Part shown: in pieces, positions 9,978 through 18,381 of the stretch
Layout: each line of letters opens with the position of its first letter
Position numbering within the stretch: position 1 is the stretch's first letter
Assembly (NCBI RefSeq): GCF_000277405.1
Contig: NC_017741.1
Location: 1,178,001 to 1,242,000 of the forward strand
DNA length: 64,000 nucleotides
Reading direction: 5' to 3'
Source of the DNA: Helicobacter pylori Shi112
GTDB lineage: Bacteria > Campylobacterota > Campylobacteria > Campylobacterales > Helicobacteraceae
Program-made: the position numbers and the translations under genes
Notes under the pieces: model-generated
Database searches by the model: none
What the model was told of the DNA's origin: nothing
What the model saw: the letters and a program-made list of their open reading frames with translations, nothing else

Positions 9978-10511
9978 ATGCATTTAGACAGGCAGAGTTT
10001 AGAAAAAGCCAAGCATTTGATCCAAAGCGGTCTGATTGACACCATAGAAGTAGGCACGATCAAGGGCTTGCAAGAAATCCATCGGTTTTTGTTTGAAGGG
10101 TTGTATGAATTTGCTGGGAAAATCAGGGATAAAAATATTTCTAAAGGGAATTTCAGGTTCGCTAACTGCTTGTATTTGGATTTGATTTTACCCAGAATTG
10201 AGAGCATGCCACAAAGCCATTTCAATCAAATCATAGAAAAATATGTGGAAATGAATATCGCTCACCCTTTTTTGGAGGGTAATGGCAGAGCGACTAGGAT
10301 ATGGCTTGATTTATTGCTTAAAAAGGAATTGAAAAAAATCGTGCTTTGGGATAGGATTGATAAAGCCGCTTATTTGAGCGCAATGGAAAGGAGTCCTGTG
10401 AATGATTTGGAAATCAAAACGCTTTTAAAAAAACATTTGAGTTCTAATACCAACGATCCTTTAACTTTCATTAAAGGCATCACGCAGTCGTATTATTATG
10501 AAGGGCTTTAA
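9978..10511 (+). CDS. fic: Fic-domain protein (adenylyltransferase, self-inhibited class)
   Basis: Fic-fold enzyme of 177 residues, a family that mostly transfers AMP from ATP to hydroxyl groups of target proteins. The active-site motif is complete: H96-PFLEGNG-R104, with the catalytic His, the phosphate-binding glycines and the Arg all present, so it should be competent. The extreme C terminus reads S171-YYY-E175-G176, matching the (S/T)xxxE(G/N) inhibitory helix that occludes the ATP site in class III (single-chain, C-terminally inhibited) Fic proteins. No separate antitoxin gene is adjacent. The start lies 5 bases after the proC stop with a weak ribosome binding site, suggesting translational coupling. 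The target is unknown. Confidence 0.88.
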   Translation: MHLDRQSLEKAKHLIQSGLIDTIEVGTIKGLQEIHRFLFEGLYEFAGKIRDKNISKGNFRFANCLYLDLILPRIESMPQSHFNQIIEKYVEMNIAHPFLEGNGRATRIWLDLLLKKELKKIVLWDRIDKAAYLSAMERSPVNDLEIKTLLKKHLSSNTNDPLTFIKGITQSYYYEGL

Positions 10512-10561
10512 AAATTCCATTCTTAAATGCTTTATTTGTCAGCATTAGAGAAGATCTAAAA

Positions 10562-10984
10562 CTAATCCTGTGCGCGTTCAATCAAACTCAAAGGCAAGTT
10601 AAAAGCCTTAATGAGTTCGCTCTCTTTTTGGCGTTGTTCGCCCTTATCTTTTTCATGGTCATAGCCTAACAAGTGCAACACCCCATGAATGAATAAAAGA
10701 GCGATCTCCTCTTCTAAGCTATGCTCTAATTTCAGGGCGTTTTCTTGAGCTAATGGCATGTTAATCACCACGCTCCCTAAAGGGGTGTGAGGAATGGCTT
10801 CTAAAGGGAAGCTCAAAACATCGGTAGCGTAATCGCAACCCCTTAAATCCCTATTAATTTCTCGCATGGTTTCATCGCTCACTAAAACAAGCTCAATGGT
10901 TTGAGTGGGGGCTAAAACATTTGCGATTTTTTCCAATAATAAAAAGTCTGATTCTAGCGGGGTTTGGTTGTCTATTTCTAGCAT
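10562..10984 (-). CDS. ybeY: Endoribonuclease YbeY
   Basis: Metal-dependent endoribonuclease involved in 16S rRNA 3'-end maturation and ribosome quality control. The 140-residue protein has the zinc-binding motif [11 protein letters not shown] (residues 105-115), preceded by the conserved [13 protein letters not shown] strand region ([10 protein letters not shown] near 51-60). Length is typical. It lies downstream of fldA on the same strand, but a strong hairpin sits between them, so it may depend on readthrough or its own promoter. Confidence 0.93.
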   Translation of the reverse strand: MLEIDNQTPLESDFLLLEKIANVLAPTQTIELVLVSDETMREINRDLRGCDYATDVLSFPLEAIPHTPLGSVVINMPLAQENALKLEHSLEEEIALLFIHGVLHLLGYDHEKDKGEQRQKESELIKAFNLPLSLIERAQD

Positions 10985-11003
10985 TAAAGATATAAAAAGG
11001 AAT

Positions 11004-11031
11004 TTAAAAAAGCCCTAAAATTTAGGGCTTA
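11004..11031 (-). terminator. Rho-independent terminator of fldA
   Basis: Read on the minus strand, AAGCCCTAAA is followed by TTTAGGGCTT and then six T residues, just after the fldA stop at 11037. The stem is G/C-rich in the middle and the T-run follows directly. Confidence 0.8.
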
Positions 11032-11036
11032 TAAGA

Positions 11037-11531
11037 TTAAGCGAAAGAACCTTTAATTTGTTCTACCCATTTTGAAATCCTCTCATCAGTGAGATCGTCT
11101 TGATTGTCTTCGTCAATCACAAGACCCACGAATTTACCGCCTTCTACCGCTTTAGAAGCTTCAAAATGATAACCATCAGTGGGAGTTTGCCCTACCACTT
11201 TACCGGCTTTAGCTTTTTCATAAATGTGGAAAATGCCTTCTGCAAAAGTTTCGCTGTAAGTGTCTTGATCGCCCAAGCCTACAAGAGCAATGGTTTTATT
11301 CGCAAAATCGCTCGCTTCTAGCGTGCCTAAAAAGTCTTCCCAATCTGTTTGCAAATCGCCCGCACCGGCTGTGGGAGCGACTAAAATAACCTTTGTAAAG
11401 CTATCAAATTGCTCTTTAGAAGCTTTAGCCACATCAATCACTTCAGCGTTACCAATAGCCTTGCTGATTTTTTCAGCGATAGCTTCAGCGTTCCCGCTGT
11501 CTGTCCCAAAAAAGATACCAATTTTTCCCAT
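11037..11531 (-). CDS. fldA: Flavodoxin FldA
   Basis: Small FMN electron carrier of 164 residues. In H. pylori it is the essential electron acceptor of pyruvate:acceptor oxidoreductase and links pyruvate oxidation to FqrB. The N-terminal phosphate loop [16 protein letters not shown] (T10, S12, N14 region) binds FMN phosphate, and the [13 protein letters not shown] and [12 protein letters not shown] loops surround the isoalloxazine ring. It ends KGSFA at the normal length, so it does not have the extended C terminus reported in some strains. Its partner gene fqrB is 1 kb away. Confidence 0.97.
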   Translation of the reverse strand: MGKIGIFFGTDSGNAEAIAEKISKAIGNAEVIDVAKASKEQFDSFTKVILVAPTAGAGDLQTDWEDFLGTLEASDFANKTIALVGLGDQDTYSETFAEGIFHIYEKAKAGKVVGQTPTDGYHFEASKAVEGGKFVGLVIDEDNQDDLTDERISKWVEQIKGSFA

Positions 11532-11622
11532 ATTCCAATCCTTGTGTTTAAAGATATTAACGCATCCGCTTATATACGAATGCTTGTGGGCGTAGTTTAG
11601 CGCATTTAATTAAACATCTTGC

Positions 11623-12204
11623 TTAAAAACCCATTTTGCGCGAATATCGTTTCAATAAAAACCATATTAAAAGCAACACAAGAACCAAACCAATAAGAAA
11701 AAACGAAGTGTAATGAGAAAGCCTTTCATACAGCGTTTTCACCCAATCGCTCGCTTGAAAAGAAACGCTCCCCACGAGAGCCGCCCACAAAAAACTGGAT
11801 AAAACATTAAGCCATAAAAATTTTTTTAAAGGGTATTTGCTAAAACCAACCGCCAAAGGCACAACGCTTTTAATCCCATACAAATATTTATTGACAAAAA
11901 TCATGAGCAAGGCGTAGCGTTTCACCCACAAACTCGCTAAAGCAAGCTTTCTTCTGTGCTTATGAAAATACTTTAAAAACTCTCTTTTTTGATAGCGGGC
12001 AAAGACCACAAGAGCCCCACTCCCTACCATATTCCCTAAAAAAGCGACAAGAATGGTTATTTTTATATCCAAAGCGTGCGTGGTCGCGCTCAAAACAGAA
12101 GCGATGACAATCCCCACAAACCCGCCCCCCAAAGAATACACAAATAAAATAAGATAACCCCACTCCTTAAAACCCTCTTGAAAACGCAACAACGCTTCTT
12201 GCAT
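11623..12204 (-). CDS. DedA-family membrane protein
   Basis: Integral inner membrane protein of about 193 residues in the DedA/SNARE-associated family, whose members support membrane homeostasis and lipid or solute translocation. Seen are the FLGNMVGSGALVVFARY segment, the re-entrant NKYLYGIKSVVPLAVGFSKYP region with the conserved Arg/Gly/Pro pattern, and three to four hydrophobic stretches ending in a basic tail. I use ATG 12204 because AGAGGG lies five bases upstream; the frame can extend to a TTG at 12246 with only a weak GGAT. Its substrate is unknown. Confidence 0.8.
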   Translation of the reverse strand: MQEALLRFQEGFKEWGYLILFVYSLGGGFVGIVIASVLSATTHALDIKITILVAFLGNMVGSGALVVFARYQKREFLKYFHKHRRKLALASLWVKRYALLMIFVNKYLYGIKSVVPLAVGFSKYPLKKFLWLNVLSSFLWAALVGSVSFQASDWVKTLYERLSHYTSFFLIGLVLVLLLIWFLLKRYSRKMGF

Positions 12205-12286
12205 AAAAACCCTCTTTTGATTCGTTTTTATTTTCATGTTATCCAAACTTATTCAACCTATTGGTGATTTAAACGCTATCTTTTAG

Positions 12287-12292
12287 TATAAT
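12287..12292 (+). promoter_or_regulatory. Promoter -10 box for ccoS-fqrB
   Basis: A consensus TATAAT (in TTTTAGTATAATGAC) lies 34 bases before the ccoS ATG, in the gap between the divergent DedA gene and ccoS. H. pylori vegetative promoters depend mainly on this element and lack a fixed -35. Confidence 0.6.
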
Positions 12293-12326
12293 GACAGCGT
12301 TATCCTAATAACTTAAAAGAATAGAG

Positions 12327-12518
12327 ATGAATACAGAAATTTTAACCATCATGTTAGTTGTCTCAGTGCTTATGGGATTGATAGGCTTAATAGCGTTTTT
12401 ATGGGGGGTTAAAAGCGGTCAGTTTGACGATGAAAAACGCATGCTTGAAAGCGTGTTGTATGACAGCGCGAGCGATTTGAACGAAGCAATTTTACAAGAA
12501 AAACGCCAAGAGAATTAA
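12327..12518 (+). CDS. ccoS: Cytochrome cbb3 oxidase assembly protein CcoS
   Basis: A 63-residue protein with one N-terminal membrane helix (residues 5-28) followed directly by FLWGVKSGQFDDEKRMLESVLYD. The FLWxVKSGQFDD segment is the hallmark of CcoS, which is needed for heme and copper insertion into cbb3-type cytochrome c oxidase, the only terminal oxidase of H. pylori. This small gene is often left as hypothetical. It is 26 bases upstream of fqrB, so a shared transcript is likely. Confidence 0.85.
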   Translation: MNTEILTIMLVVSVLMGLIGLIAFLWGVKSGQFDDEKRMLESVLYDSASDLNEAILQEKRQEN

Positions 12519-12544
12519 AAAAGAATTGAAATAAAAGGATAGGA

Positions 12545-13516
12545 ATGAGCCAAGAAATTTTAGATGTGTTGATAGTGGGCGCAGGGCCTGGGGGCATTGC
12601 CACAGCCGTAGAATGCGAAATAGCCGGCGTTAAAAAGGTGCTTTTATGCGAAAAAACCGAAAGCCATTCAGGCATGATAGAGAAGTTTTATAAAGCCGGT
12701 AAAAGGATTGATAAAGATTATAAAAAGCAGGTCGTAGAGCTTAAAGGGCATATCCCTTTTAAAGACAGCTTTAAAGAAGAAACTTTAGAGGATTTCACTA
12801 ACCTTTTAAAAGAGCATCGCATCACGCCAAGCTATAAAACCGATATTGAGAGCGTGAAAAAAGAAGGCGAATACTTTAAAATCACCACCACTTCTAATAC
12901 AACCTATCATGCTAAATTTGTGGTGGTTGCGATCGGGAAAATGGGCCAACCAAACCGCCCTACTTATAAAATCCCTGTTGCGCTCTCCAAACAGGTGGTT
13001 TTTAGCATCAACGATTGTAAGGAAAATGAAAAAACCCTTGTGATCGGCGGAGGCAACTCAGCGGTAGAATACGCCATTGCTTTGTGCAAAACCACCCCTA
13101 CCACCCTCAATTACCGCAAAAAAGAATTCAGCCGCATCAATGAAGACAACGCTAAAAACTTGCAAGAAGTCCTAGGCAATAACACGCTTAAAAGCAAGCT
13201 TGGAGTGGATATTGAAAGCCTAGAAGAAAATAACACTCAGATTAAGGTTAATTTCACCGATAACACGAGCGAGAGTTTTGATCGCTTGCTGTATGCGATC
13301 GGTGGCTCTACCCCTTTGGAATTTTTTAAACGCTGTTCTTTAGAGTTAGATCCTAGCACCAATATCCCTGTAGTGAAAGAAAATTTAGAGAGCAACAATA
13401 TCCCTAATTTATTCATCGTGGGCGATATTTTATTCAAATCAGGAGCGAGCATCGCTACCGCTTTAAACCATGGCTATGATGCCGCTACAGAAATCGCTAA
13501 AAGGTTGCAATCTTAA
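12545..13516 (+). CDS. fqrB: Flavodoxin:quinone reductase FqrB (thioredoxin reductase-like)
   Basis: FAD/NAD(P)H oxidoreductase of 323 residues. It has an N-terminal dinucleotide fold VGAGPGGIATAV (residues 11-22), a second nucleotide-binding fold VIGGGNSAVEYA near residue 165, and the C-terminal FAD segment FIVGDILFKSGASIATALNHG. The CxxC redox pair of true thioredoxin reductase is absent, which argues against a disulfide reductase. From known H. pylori biochemistry, this locus (HP1164) is FqrB, which passes electrons from reduced flavodoxin to NADP. Start ATG 12545 follows AAAAGGATAGG. The neighbouring fldA supports this role. Confidence 0.85.
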   Translation: MSQEILDVLIVGAGPGGIATAVECEIAGVKKVLLCEKTESHSGMIEKFYKAGKRIDKDYKKQVVELKGHIPFKDSFKEETLEDFTNLLKEHRITPSYKTDIESVKKEGEYFKITTTSNTTYHAKFVVVAIGKMGQPNRPTYKIPVALSKQVVFSINDCKENEKTLVIGGGNSAVEYAIALCKTTPTTLNYRKKEFSRINEDNAKNLQEVLGNNTLKSKLGVDIESLEENNTQIKVNFTDNTSESFDRLLYAIGGSTPLEFFKRCSLELDPSTNIPVVKENLESNNIPNLFIVGDILFKSGASIATALNHGYDAATEIAKRLQS

Positions 13517-13523
13517 AGCAAAC

Positions 13524-14684
13524 TCACTCAGCAAACGGCTTAGCCTTATACAAAAAGAAAAAGAGCGCTATAAGCGTAAGGGCAAAATACATGGTTATGA
13601 TAGTTAGGGGCGAAAAGTAACGCAGTTCCAGGCTACTGAGCGATAAGATTAGCACAGAGACCACGCGCACACAGCTTGATAAAAGCGATGAGAGCGATGA
13701 AATGTTGTTTTTAGAAACGAATTTGGAGAATTGATACCCCAAGCAATAACTCATGTAAGCAAAAAACGCCACCATGAGCGCATACACCCCTATGAAACAA
13801 TAAGAGATATTCGTAAGCAATAAGGGGCTAACGCCCAGCAATACCAAAAGCGAACTTATGGCGATTTTTTGGCTGTAATTTGAAGCTTTTAAAAAATGAA
13901 TGAGGATGGAAATCACTTGAAAAGCGATATAAAATATAAAAAGGTATTGCTCTTTAATGCCTTGTTTTAAAAAATACGCTTGCCACATTTGAAAATGGCT
14001 CATAAAAAAGATGGGCGTAATCAAATGCCCCACTAACAAAATTTTAAGCTTGGGGTTATCTTTAAGCTCTTTAAGACTGCCTTTAACCTGTTCTTTAAGG
14101 AGTTTCAAACTTTTTTGGCTTTTAAAATCCCTTTCTTTTTCTTTAAAATAAATGATGATCGTTAGCGCACAGAGCATGATTAAAAAAATCCCCACGATAT
14201 ACAGCATCGCATGGACTTTGAGATACAAAAACGACCCCAAAGAACTCCCTATAATCATGCCCAAATAAGCGATTTGATTGTTTTTGGCTAAAAACCGGGA
14301 CAAATCCTTTTTGTTTTCTTTAATATCTGTGATGAGTGAAGCTTCAATCGTGCCGCTAGAGCATGCGCTATACAAACCATACAGCCCCCATGCTAAAAGC
14401 ATGAAAATAAAGCTATCAAAAAATAGCACAAACGAAAAACTAGCGATTAAAAAGGCATTAGAAACAAGGAATAAATTTTTCCGGCTCATCAAATCCGCTA
14501 AAACGCCGCTTGGGTATTCAGCCACTAGCACGCAAAAGCTAAAAAAGGTTTGCACGAGCAAGATTTCACTCAAACTAAGCCCTTTAGAAAGCAACAAAGG
14601 GGTTAAAATCGCATGGGGCAAGCTTTGAGCGATGATTAAGAGAAAATTCGCCCCATAGTAAGCTAAAATGTTTTTTCTTAACAT
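13524..14684 (-). CDS. MFS-type exporter, TetA(P)-like
   Basis: Major facilitator protein of 386 residues with about 12 hydrophobic segments. The loop between helices 2 and 3 reads EYPSGVLADLMSRKNLF, the MFS motif A equivalent (GxLaDrxGrk). 26695 annotation calls this locus a tetracycline resistance protein, but sequence alone does not fix the substrate. It ends 8 bases from the convergent fqrB stop and diverges from pgi. Confidence 0.75.
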   Translation of the reverse strand: MLRKNILAYYGANFLLIIAQSLPHAILTPLLLSKGLSLSEILLVQTFFSFCVLVAEYPSGVLADLMSRKNLFLVSNAFLIASFSFVLFFDSFIFMLLAWGLYGLYSACSSGTIEASLITDIKENKKDLSRFLAKNNQIAYLGMIIGSSLGSFLYLKVHAMLYIVGIFLIMLCALTIIIYFKEKERDFKSQKSLKLLKEQVKGSLKELKDNPKLKILLVGHLITPIFFMSHFQMWQAYFLKQGIKEQYLFIFYIAFQVISILIHFLKASNYSQKIAISSLLVLLGVSPLLLTNISYCFIGVYALMVAFFAYMSYCLGYQFSKFVSKNNISSLSSLLSSCVRVVSVLILSLSSLELRYFSPLTIITMYFALTLIALFFFLYKAKPFAE

Positions 14685-14709
14685 TTGAAAATTGTAATTA
14701 AAACTAGCT

Positions 14710-14715
14710 TATAAT
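14710..14715 (+). promoter_or_regulatory. Promoter -10 box for pgi
   Basis: TATAAT in GCTTATAATACAG, 31 bases before the pgi ATG at 14746, in the short divergent gap with the MFS gene. Confidence 0.6.
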
Positions 14716-14745
14716 ACAGCGTTATATCTTTTAAAAGGGGTATTG

Positions 14746-16383
14746 ATGCTAACCCAATTAAAAACTTATCCAAAATTACTCAAACATTATGAAGAAATCA
14801 AAGAAGCGCATATGCGCGATTGGTTTTCTAAAGACAAAGAGCGAGCGAGCCGCTATTTTTTGCAATTTGAAAGCTTGAGCTTGGATTATTCCAAAAACCG
14901 CTTGAACGATACCACTTTAAAGCTTCTTTTTGAATTAGCGAATGACTGCTCTTTAAAAGAAAAAATTGAAGCGATGTTTAAGGGCGAAAAGATCAACACC
15001 ACCGAAAAAAGGGCCGTTTTACACACCGCTTTAAGAAGCTTGAACGACACTGAAATTTTACTAGACAACATGGAAGTGTTAAAAAGTATTAGGAGCGTTT
15101 TAAAACGCATGCGAGCCTTTAGCGATAGCGTGAGGAGCGGTAAAAGATTAGGCTATACCAATCAAGTGATCACCGATATTGTCAATATCGGCATTGGGGG
15201 GTCAGATTTGGGCGCTTTAATGGTTTGCACCGCCTTAAAACGCTACGCCCACCCGAGATTAAAAATGCATTTTGTGTCTAATGTGGATGGCACGCAGATT
15301 TTAGACGTTTTAGAAAAACTCAATCCAGCCAGCACGCTTTTTATCGTGGCTTCTAAGACTTTTTCCACTCAAGAAACCTTAACCAACGCCCTAACCGCTA
15401 GAAAATGGTTTGTAGAAAGAAGCGGCGATGAAAAGCATATCGCTAAGCACTTTGTAGCGGTATCCACTAATAAAGAAGCCGTGCAACAATTTGGCATTGA
15501 CGAGCATAACATGTTTGAATTTTGGGATTTTGTAGGGGGGCGCTATAGTTTGTGGTCAGCTATTGGCTTATCCATCATGATCTATTTAGGGAAGAAAAAT
15601 TTTAACGCTCTTTTGAAAGGAGCGTATTTGATGGATGAACATTTTAGAAACGCCCCTTTTGAAAGCAATTTACCCGTTTTAATGGGGCTAATTGGCGTGT
15701 GGTATATCAATTTTTTCCAATCCAAAAGCCATTTAATCGCTCCTTACGATCAGTATTTAAGGCATTTCCCTAAATTCATTCAGCAATTAGATATGGAAAG
15801 CAATGGCAAACGCATCAGCAAAAAAGGCGAAATCATCCCCTATGACACATGCCCTGTTGTTTGGGGCGATATGGGCATTAACGCTCAGCACGCCTTTTTC
15901 CAGCTCTTGCATCAAGGCACGCATTTAATACCCATTGATTTTATCGCTTCCTTAGATAAAAAGCCTAACGCTAAAGGCCACCATGAGATTCTATTCAGCA
16001 ATGTTTTAGCGCAAGCGCAAGCCTTCATGAAAGGCAAGAGTTATGAAGAAGCGCTTGGGGAATTGCTCTTTAAAGGTTTAGACAAAGATGAGGCTAAAGA
16101 TTTAGCCCACCACAGGGTGTTTTTTGGCAACCGCCCCTCTAATATCCTTTTATTAGAAAAGATTTCACCAAGTAATATTGGGGCGCTAGTGGCTCTTTAT
16201 GAGCATAAAGTCTTTGTGCAAGGGGTTATTTGGGATATTAACAGCTTTGATCAATGGGGCGTGGAGCTTGGGAAAGAATTGGCCGTGCCGATTTTACAAG
16301 AATTAGAAGGGCATAAAAGCAACGCTTATTTTGACAGCTCCACTAAGCGCTTGATAGAATTGTATAAAAATTACAACCAGTAG
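14746..16383 (+). CDS. pgi: Glucose-6-phosphate isomerase
   Basis: Interconverts glucose-6-phosphate and fructose-6-phosphate in the cytoplasm; in H. pylori it serves gluconeogenesis and sugar supply for the envelope. The 545-residue protein has the phosphosugar-binding segments GIGGSDLG (near 150), SKTFSTQET (near 204), the signature [21 protein letters not shown] region, and [13 protein letters not shown] lies immediately before the ATG; I use the ATG at 14746, which has AAAAGGGG 7 bases upstream. Length is standard. Confidence 0.97.
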   Translation: MLTQLKTYPKLLKHYEEIKEAHMRDWFSKDKERASRYFLQFESLSLDYSKNRLNDTTLKLLFELANDCSLKEKIEAMFKGEKINTTEKRAVLHTALRSLNDTEILLDNMEVLKSIRSVLKRMRAFSDSVRSGKRLGYTNQVITDIVNIGIGGSDLGALMVCTALKRYAHPRLKMHFVSNVDGTQILDVLEKLNPASTLFIVASKTFSTQETLTNALTARKWFVERSGDEKHIAKHFVAVSTNKEAVQQFGIDEHNMFEFWDFVGGRYSLWSAIGLSIMIYLGKKNFNALLKGAYLMDEHFRNAPFESNLPVLMGLIGVWYINFFQSKSHLIAPYDQYLRHFPKFIQQLDMESNGKRISKKGEIIPYDTCPVVWGDMGINAQHAFFQLLHQGTHLIPIDFIASLDKKPNAKGHHEILFSNVLAQAQAFMKGKSYEEALGELLFKGLDKDEAKDLAHHRVFFGNRPSNILLLEKISPSNIGALVALYEHKVFVQGVIWDINSFDQWGVELGKELAVPILQELEGHKSNAYFDSSTKRLIELYKNYNQ

Positions 16384-16464
16384 GCTTTGTTTGACAACAA
16401 GATAAAACCTAAAAAAACAATAAAGCAAAGCTTAATCCCCGTTCTCAAGCGATCCATTCAAAAT

Positions 16465-16488
16465 AATCCGTTAATCATAACGGATTTT
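16465..16488 (+). terminator. Terminator hairpin after pgi
   Basis: Perfect 9-base stem AATCCGTTA / TAACGGATT with a four-base ATCA loop, followed by TT. It lies 82 bases beyond the pgi stop. Confidence 0.6.
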
Positions 16489-16597
16489 AGCACCATATGT
16501 TAGCCATTTGAATTTAAAGAGAGTAAATTTTCCACAAATTAATCGTTTTTAGCTTTTAAAAGTTGGATTTTCTCATCATATGCATTATTTTACATAT

Positions 16598-16625
16598 TAT
16601 AATTATTTCAAAGCTAAGAATAATA
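16598..16625 (+). promoter_or_regulatory. hofH -10 box with overlapping NikR-like dyad
   Basis: TATAAT at 16598-16603 is a candidate -10. Overlapping it is AATTATT-N11-AATAATA (16601-16607 and 16619-16625), one mismatch from the H. pylori NikR operator consensus TATTATT-N11-AATAATA. A repressor bound here would block the -10. In an AT-rich gap this match could be chance, so the operator call is tentative. Confidence 0.35.
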
Positions 16626-16691
16626 AAAATCAAAGAATAGATTTATCTTTAAAAGTATTTGCATTTATCAATCTCATTTTAGGAGGCATGC

Positions 16692-18107
16692 ATGAAAAAG
16701 GCAAGTCAGGTTTTATTCTTTGGGGCATTTTTAAGCTCTTCGTTACAAGGTTTTGAAGCCAAGCTCAACGGCTTTGTGGATCAATCCAGCACTATCGGCT
16801 TTAACCAGCATAAAATCAATAAAGAAAGAGGCATCTACCCTATGCAGCAATTCGCAACGATTGCGGGCTATTTAGGGCTTGGTTTTAGCTTGTTACCCAA
16901 AAAGGTTTCAGACCATGTTCTAAAAGGCAAAATAGGGGGCATGGTGGGATCTATTTTCTATGACGGCACGAAGAAGTTTGAAGACGGATCTGTATCTTAC
17001 AACCTCTTTGGTTATTATGATGGGTTCATGGGGGGTTATACAAACATCTTACAAACCGATAGCCTTGAAGCACAGAACATGAAGTACAATAAAAATGTCC
17101 GCAATTATGTCTTTAGCGATGCGTATTTGGAATACCGCTATAAAGATTATTTTGAATTCAAGGGCGGGCGCTACCTTTCTGGCATGCCTTTTAGAAGCGG
17201 GCAAACTCAAGGCTTTCAAGTTTCTGGGCAATACAAGCATGCACGCTTGACTTGGTTTAGCTCTTTTGGGAGGGCGTTCGCTTATGGTTCGTTTTTGATG
17301 GATTGGTTTGCCGCTAGGACCACTTATAGCGGGGGCTTTACCAAAAACGATAAGGGAGGTTATGATAGCCATGGGCAAAAGGTGCTTTATGGCACGCATG
17401 CGGTGCAACTCACCTATAAACCTCATCGTTTCCTCGTGGAGGCCTTCTATTACCTCTCGCCTCAAATCTTTAACGCTCCGGGCATTAAGATTGGTTGGGA
17501 CTCTAACCCTAATTTTAGCGGCACAGGCTTTCGCTCAGATACGAGCATCACAGGGTTTTTCCCCATTTACTACCCTTGGATGATCGTTAAATCTAATGGG
17601 AGTCCGGTCTATAGATACGACACGCCAGCCACTCAAAACGGGCAGAATCTCATGATCCGCCAACGCTTTGATATAAACAATTACAATGTTTCCATCGCTT
17701 TTTATAAAGTCTTTCAAAACGCTAATGGTTGGATAGGCAATATGGGTAATCCAAGCGGTGTGATAATGTCAGGTAACAGCGTGTATGCTGGTTTTTCAGG
17801 CACAGCCCTTAAAAGAGACGCCGCTACCATTCTCCTTTCTTGTGGCGGCACTCATTTTGCCAAAAAATTCACATGGAAATTCGCCACGCAATACTCCAAT
17901 TCAGTGGTCTCTTGGGAAGCAAGAGCGATGATCTCTTTAGCCTATAAATTCTCTGAATATTTGAGCGGCAGCGTCGATCTTTCATATTATGGCGTGCACA
18001 CTAACAAAGGCTTCAAACCGGGTGAAAACGGGCCTGTGCCTAAAAACTTCCCTGCCCTTTATTCTGACAGGAGCGCGTTATACACGGCCCTAATAGCGTC
18101 ATTTTGA
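16692..18107 (+). CDS. hofH: Hof-family outer membrane protein HofH
   Basis: Outer membrane protein of 471 residues. It has a cleavable signal peptide (ending LQGFEA), an N-terminal LNGFVDQSSTIGFNQHKIN block shared by Hof proteins, many alternating aromatic beta strands, and a C-terminal phenylalanine (LIASF). The family resembles OprD-like small-molecule porins of epsilonproteobacteria, which suggests specific nutrient uptake, but the substrate is unknown. The start follows AGGAGG with five-base spacing. It stands alone with its own promoter region. Confidence 0.88.
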   Translation: MKKASQVLFFGAFLSSSLQGFEAKLNGFVDQSSTIGFNQHKINKERGIYPMQQFATIAGYLGLGFSLLPKKVSDHVLKGKIGGMVGSIFYDGTKKFEDGSVSYNLFGYYDGFMGGYTNILQTDSLEAQNMKYNKNVRNYVFSDAYLEYRYKDYFEFKGGRYLSGMPFRSGQTQGFQVSGQYKHARLTWFSSFGRAFAYGSFLMDWFAARTTYSGGFTKNDKGGYDSHGQKVLYGTHAVQLTYKPHRFLVEAFYYLSPQIFNAPGIKIGWDSNPNFSGTGFRSDTSITGFFPIYYPWMIVKSNGSPVYRYDTPATQNGQNLMIRQRFDINNYNVSIAFYKVFQNANGWIGNMGNPSGVIMSGNSVYAGFSGTALKRDAATILLSCGGTHFAKKFTWKFATQYSNSVVSWEARAMISLAYKFSEYLSGSVDLSYYGVHTNKGFKPGENGPVPKNFPALYSDRSALYTALIASF

Positions 18108-18355
18108 CGCTATGATCACAAAAGATAGCAGGCGTTTTTTAACGCTGTTTCTCTAATCTCTATATATTTATTATAATTTCTTTTCAAACCAAAGCCCTTT
18201 TTAAATCATACCCATTAAGCAAAATACCCATCGTCTTTAAAATTGAGCTTTTAAAAAAGCAAGCGATAGCTTTTTAAGAGCCAAAAACAGAAATCCCAAA
18301 CACCTTTAGTGTCTGCACACTTCACGAACAAAATCAAACTTTTTTCCATGGATTT

Positions 18356-18377
18356 AAAAGGGGTTAAAACCCCTTTT
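18356..18377. terminator. Bidirectional terminator between hofH and cstA
   Basis: AAAAGGGG-TTAAAA-CCCCTTTT followed by TT on the plus strand; the stem gives a T tail on both strands. It sits 4 bases from the cstA stop and serves cstA (minus); on the plus strand it could end hofH transcripts. Confidence 0.75.
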
Positions 18378-18381
18378 TTAT

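Larger units (their letters stand above)
16384..16691 (+). other. Intergenic region between pgi and hofH
   Basis: A 308-base AT-rich stretch with no supported coding frame. It holds the pgi terminator hairpin (16465-16488) and the hofH promoter region: TATAAT at 16598-16603 and an overlapping AT-rich dyad (16601-16625). A perfect Shine-Dalgarno AGGAGG lies at 16681-16686. Confidence 0.7.
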
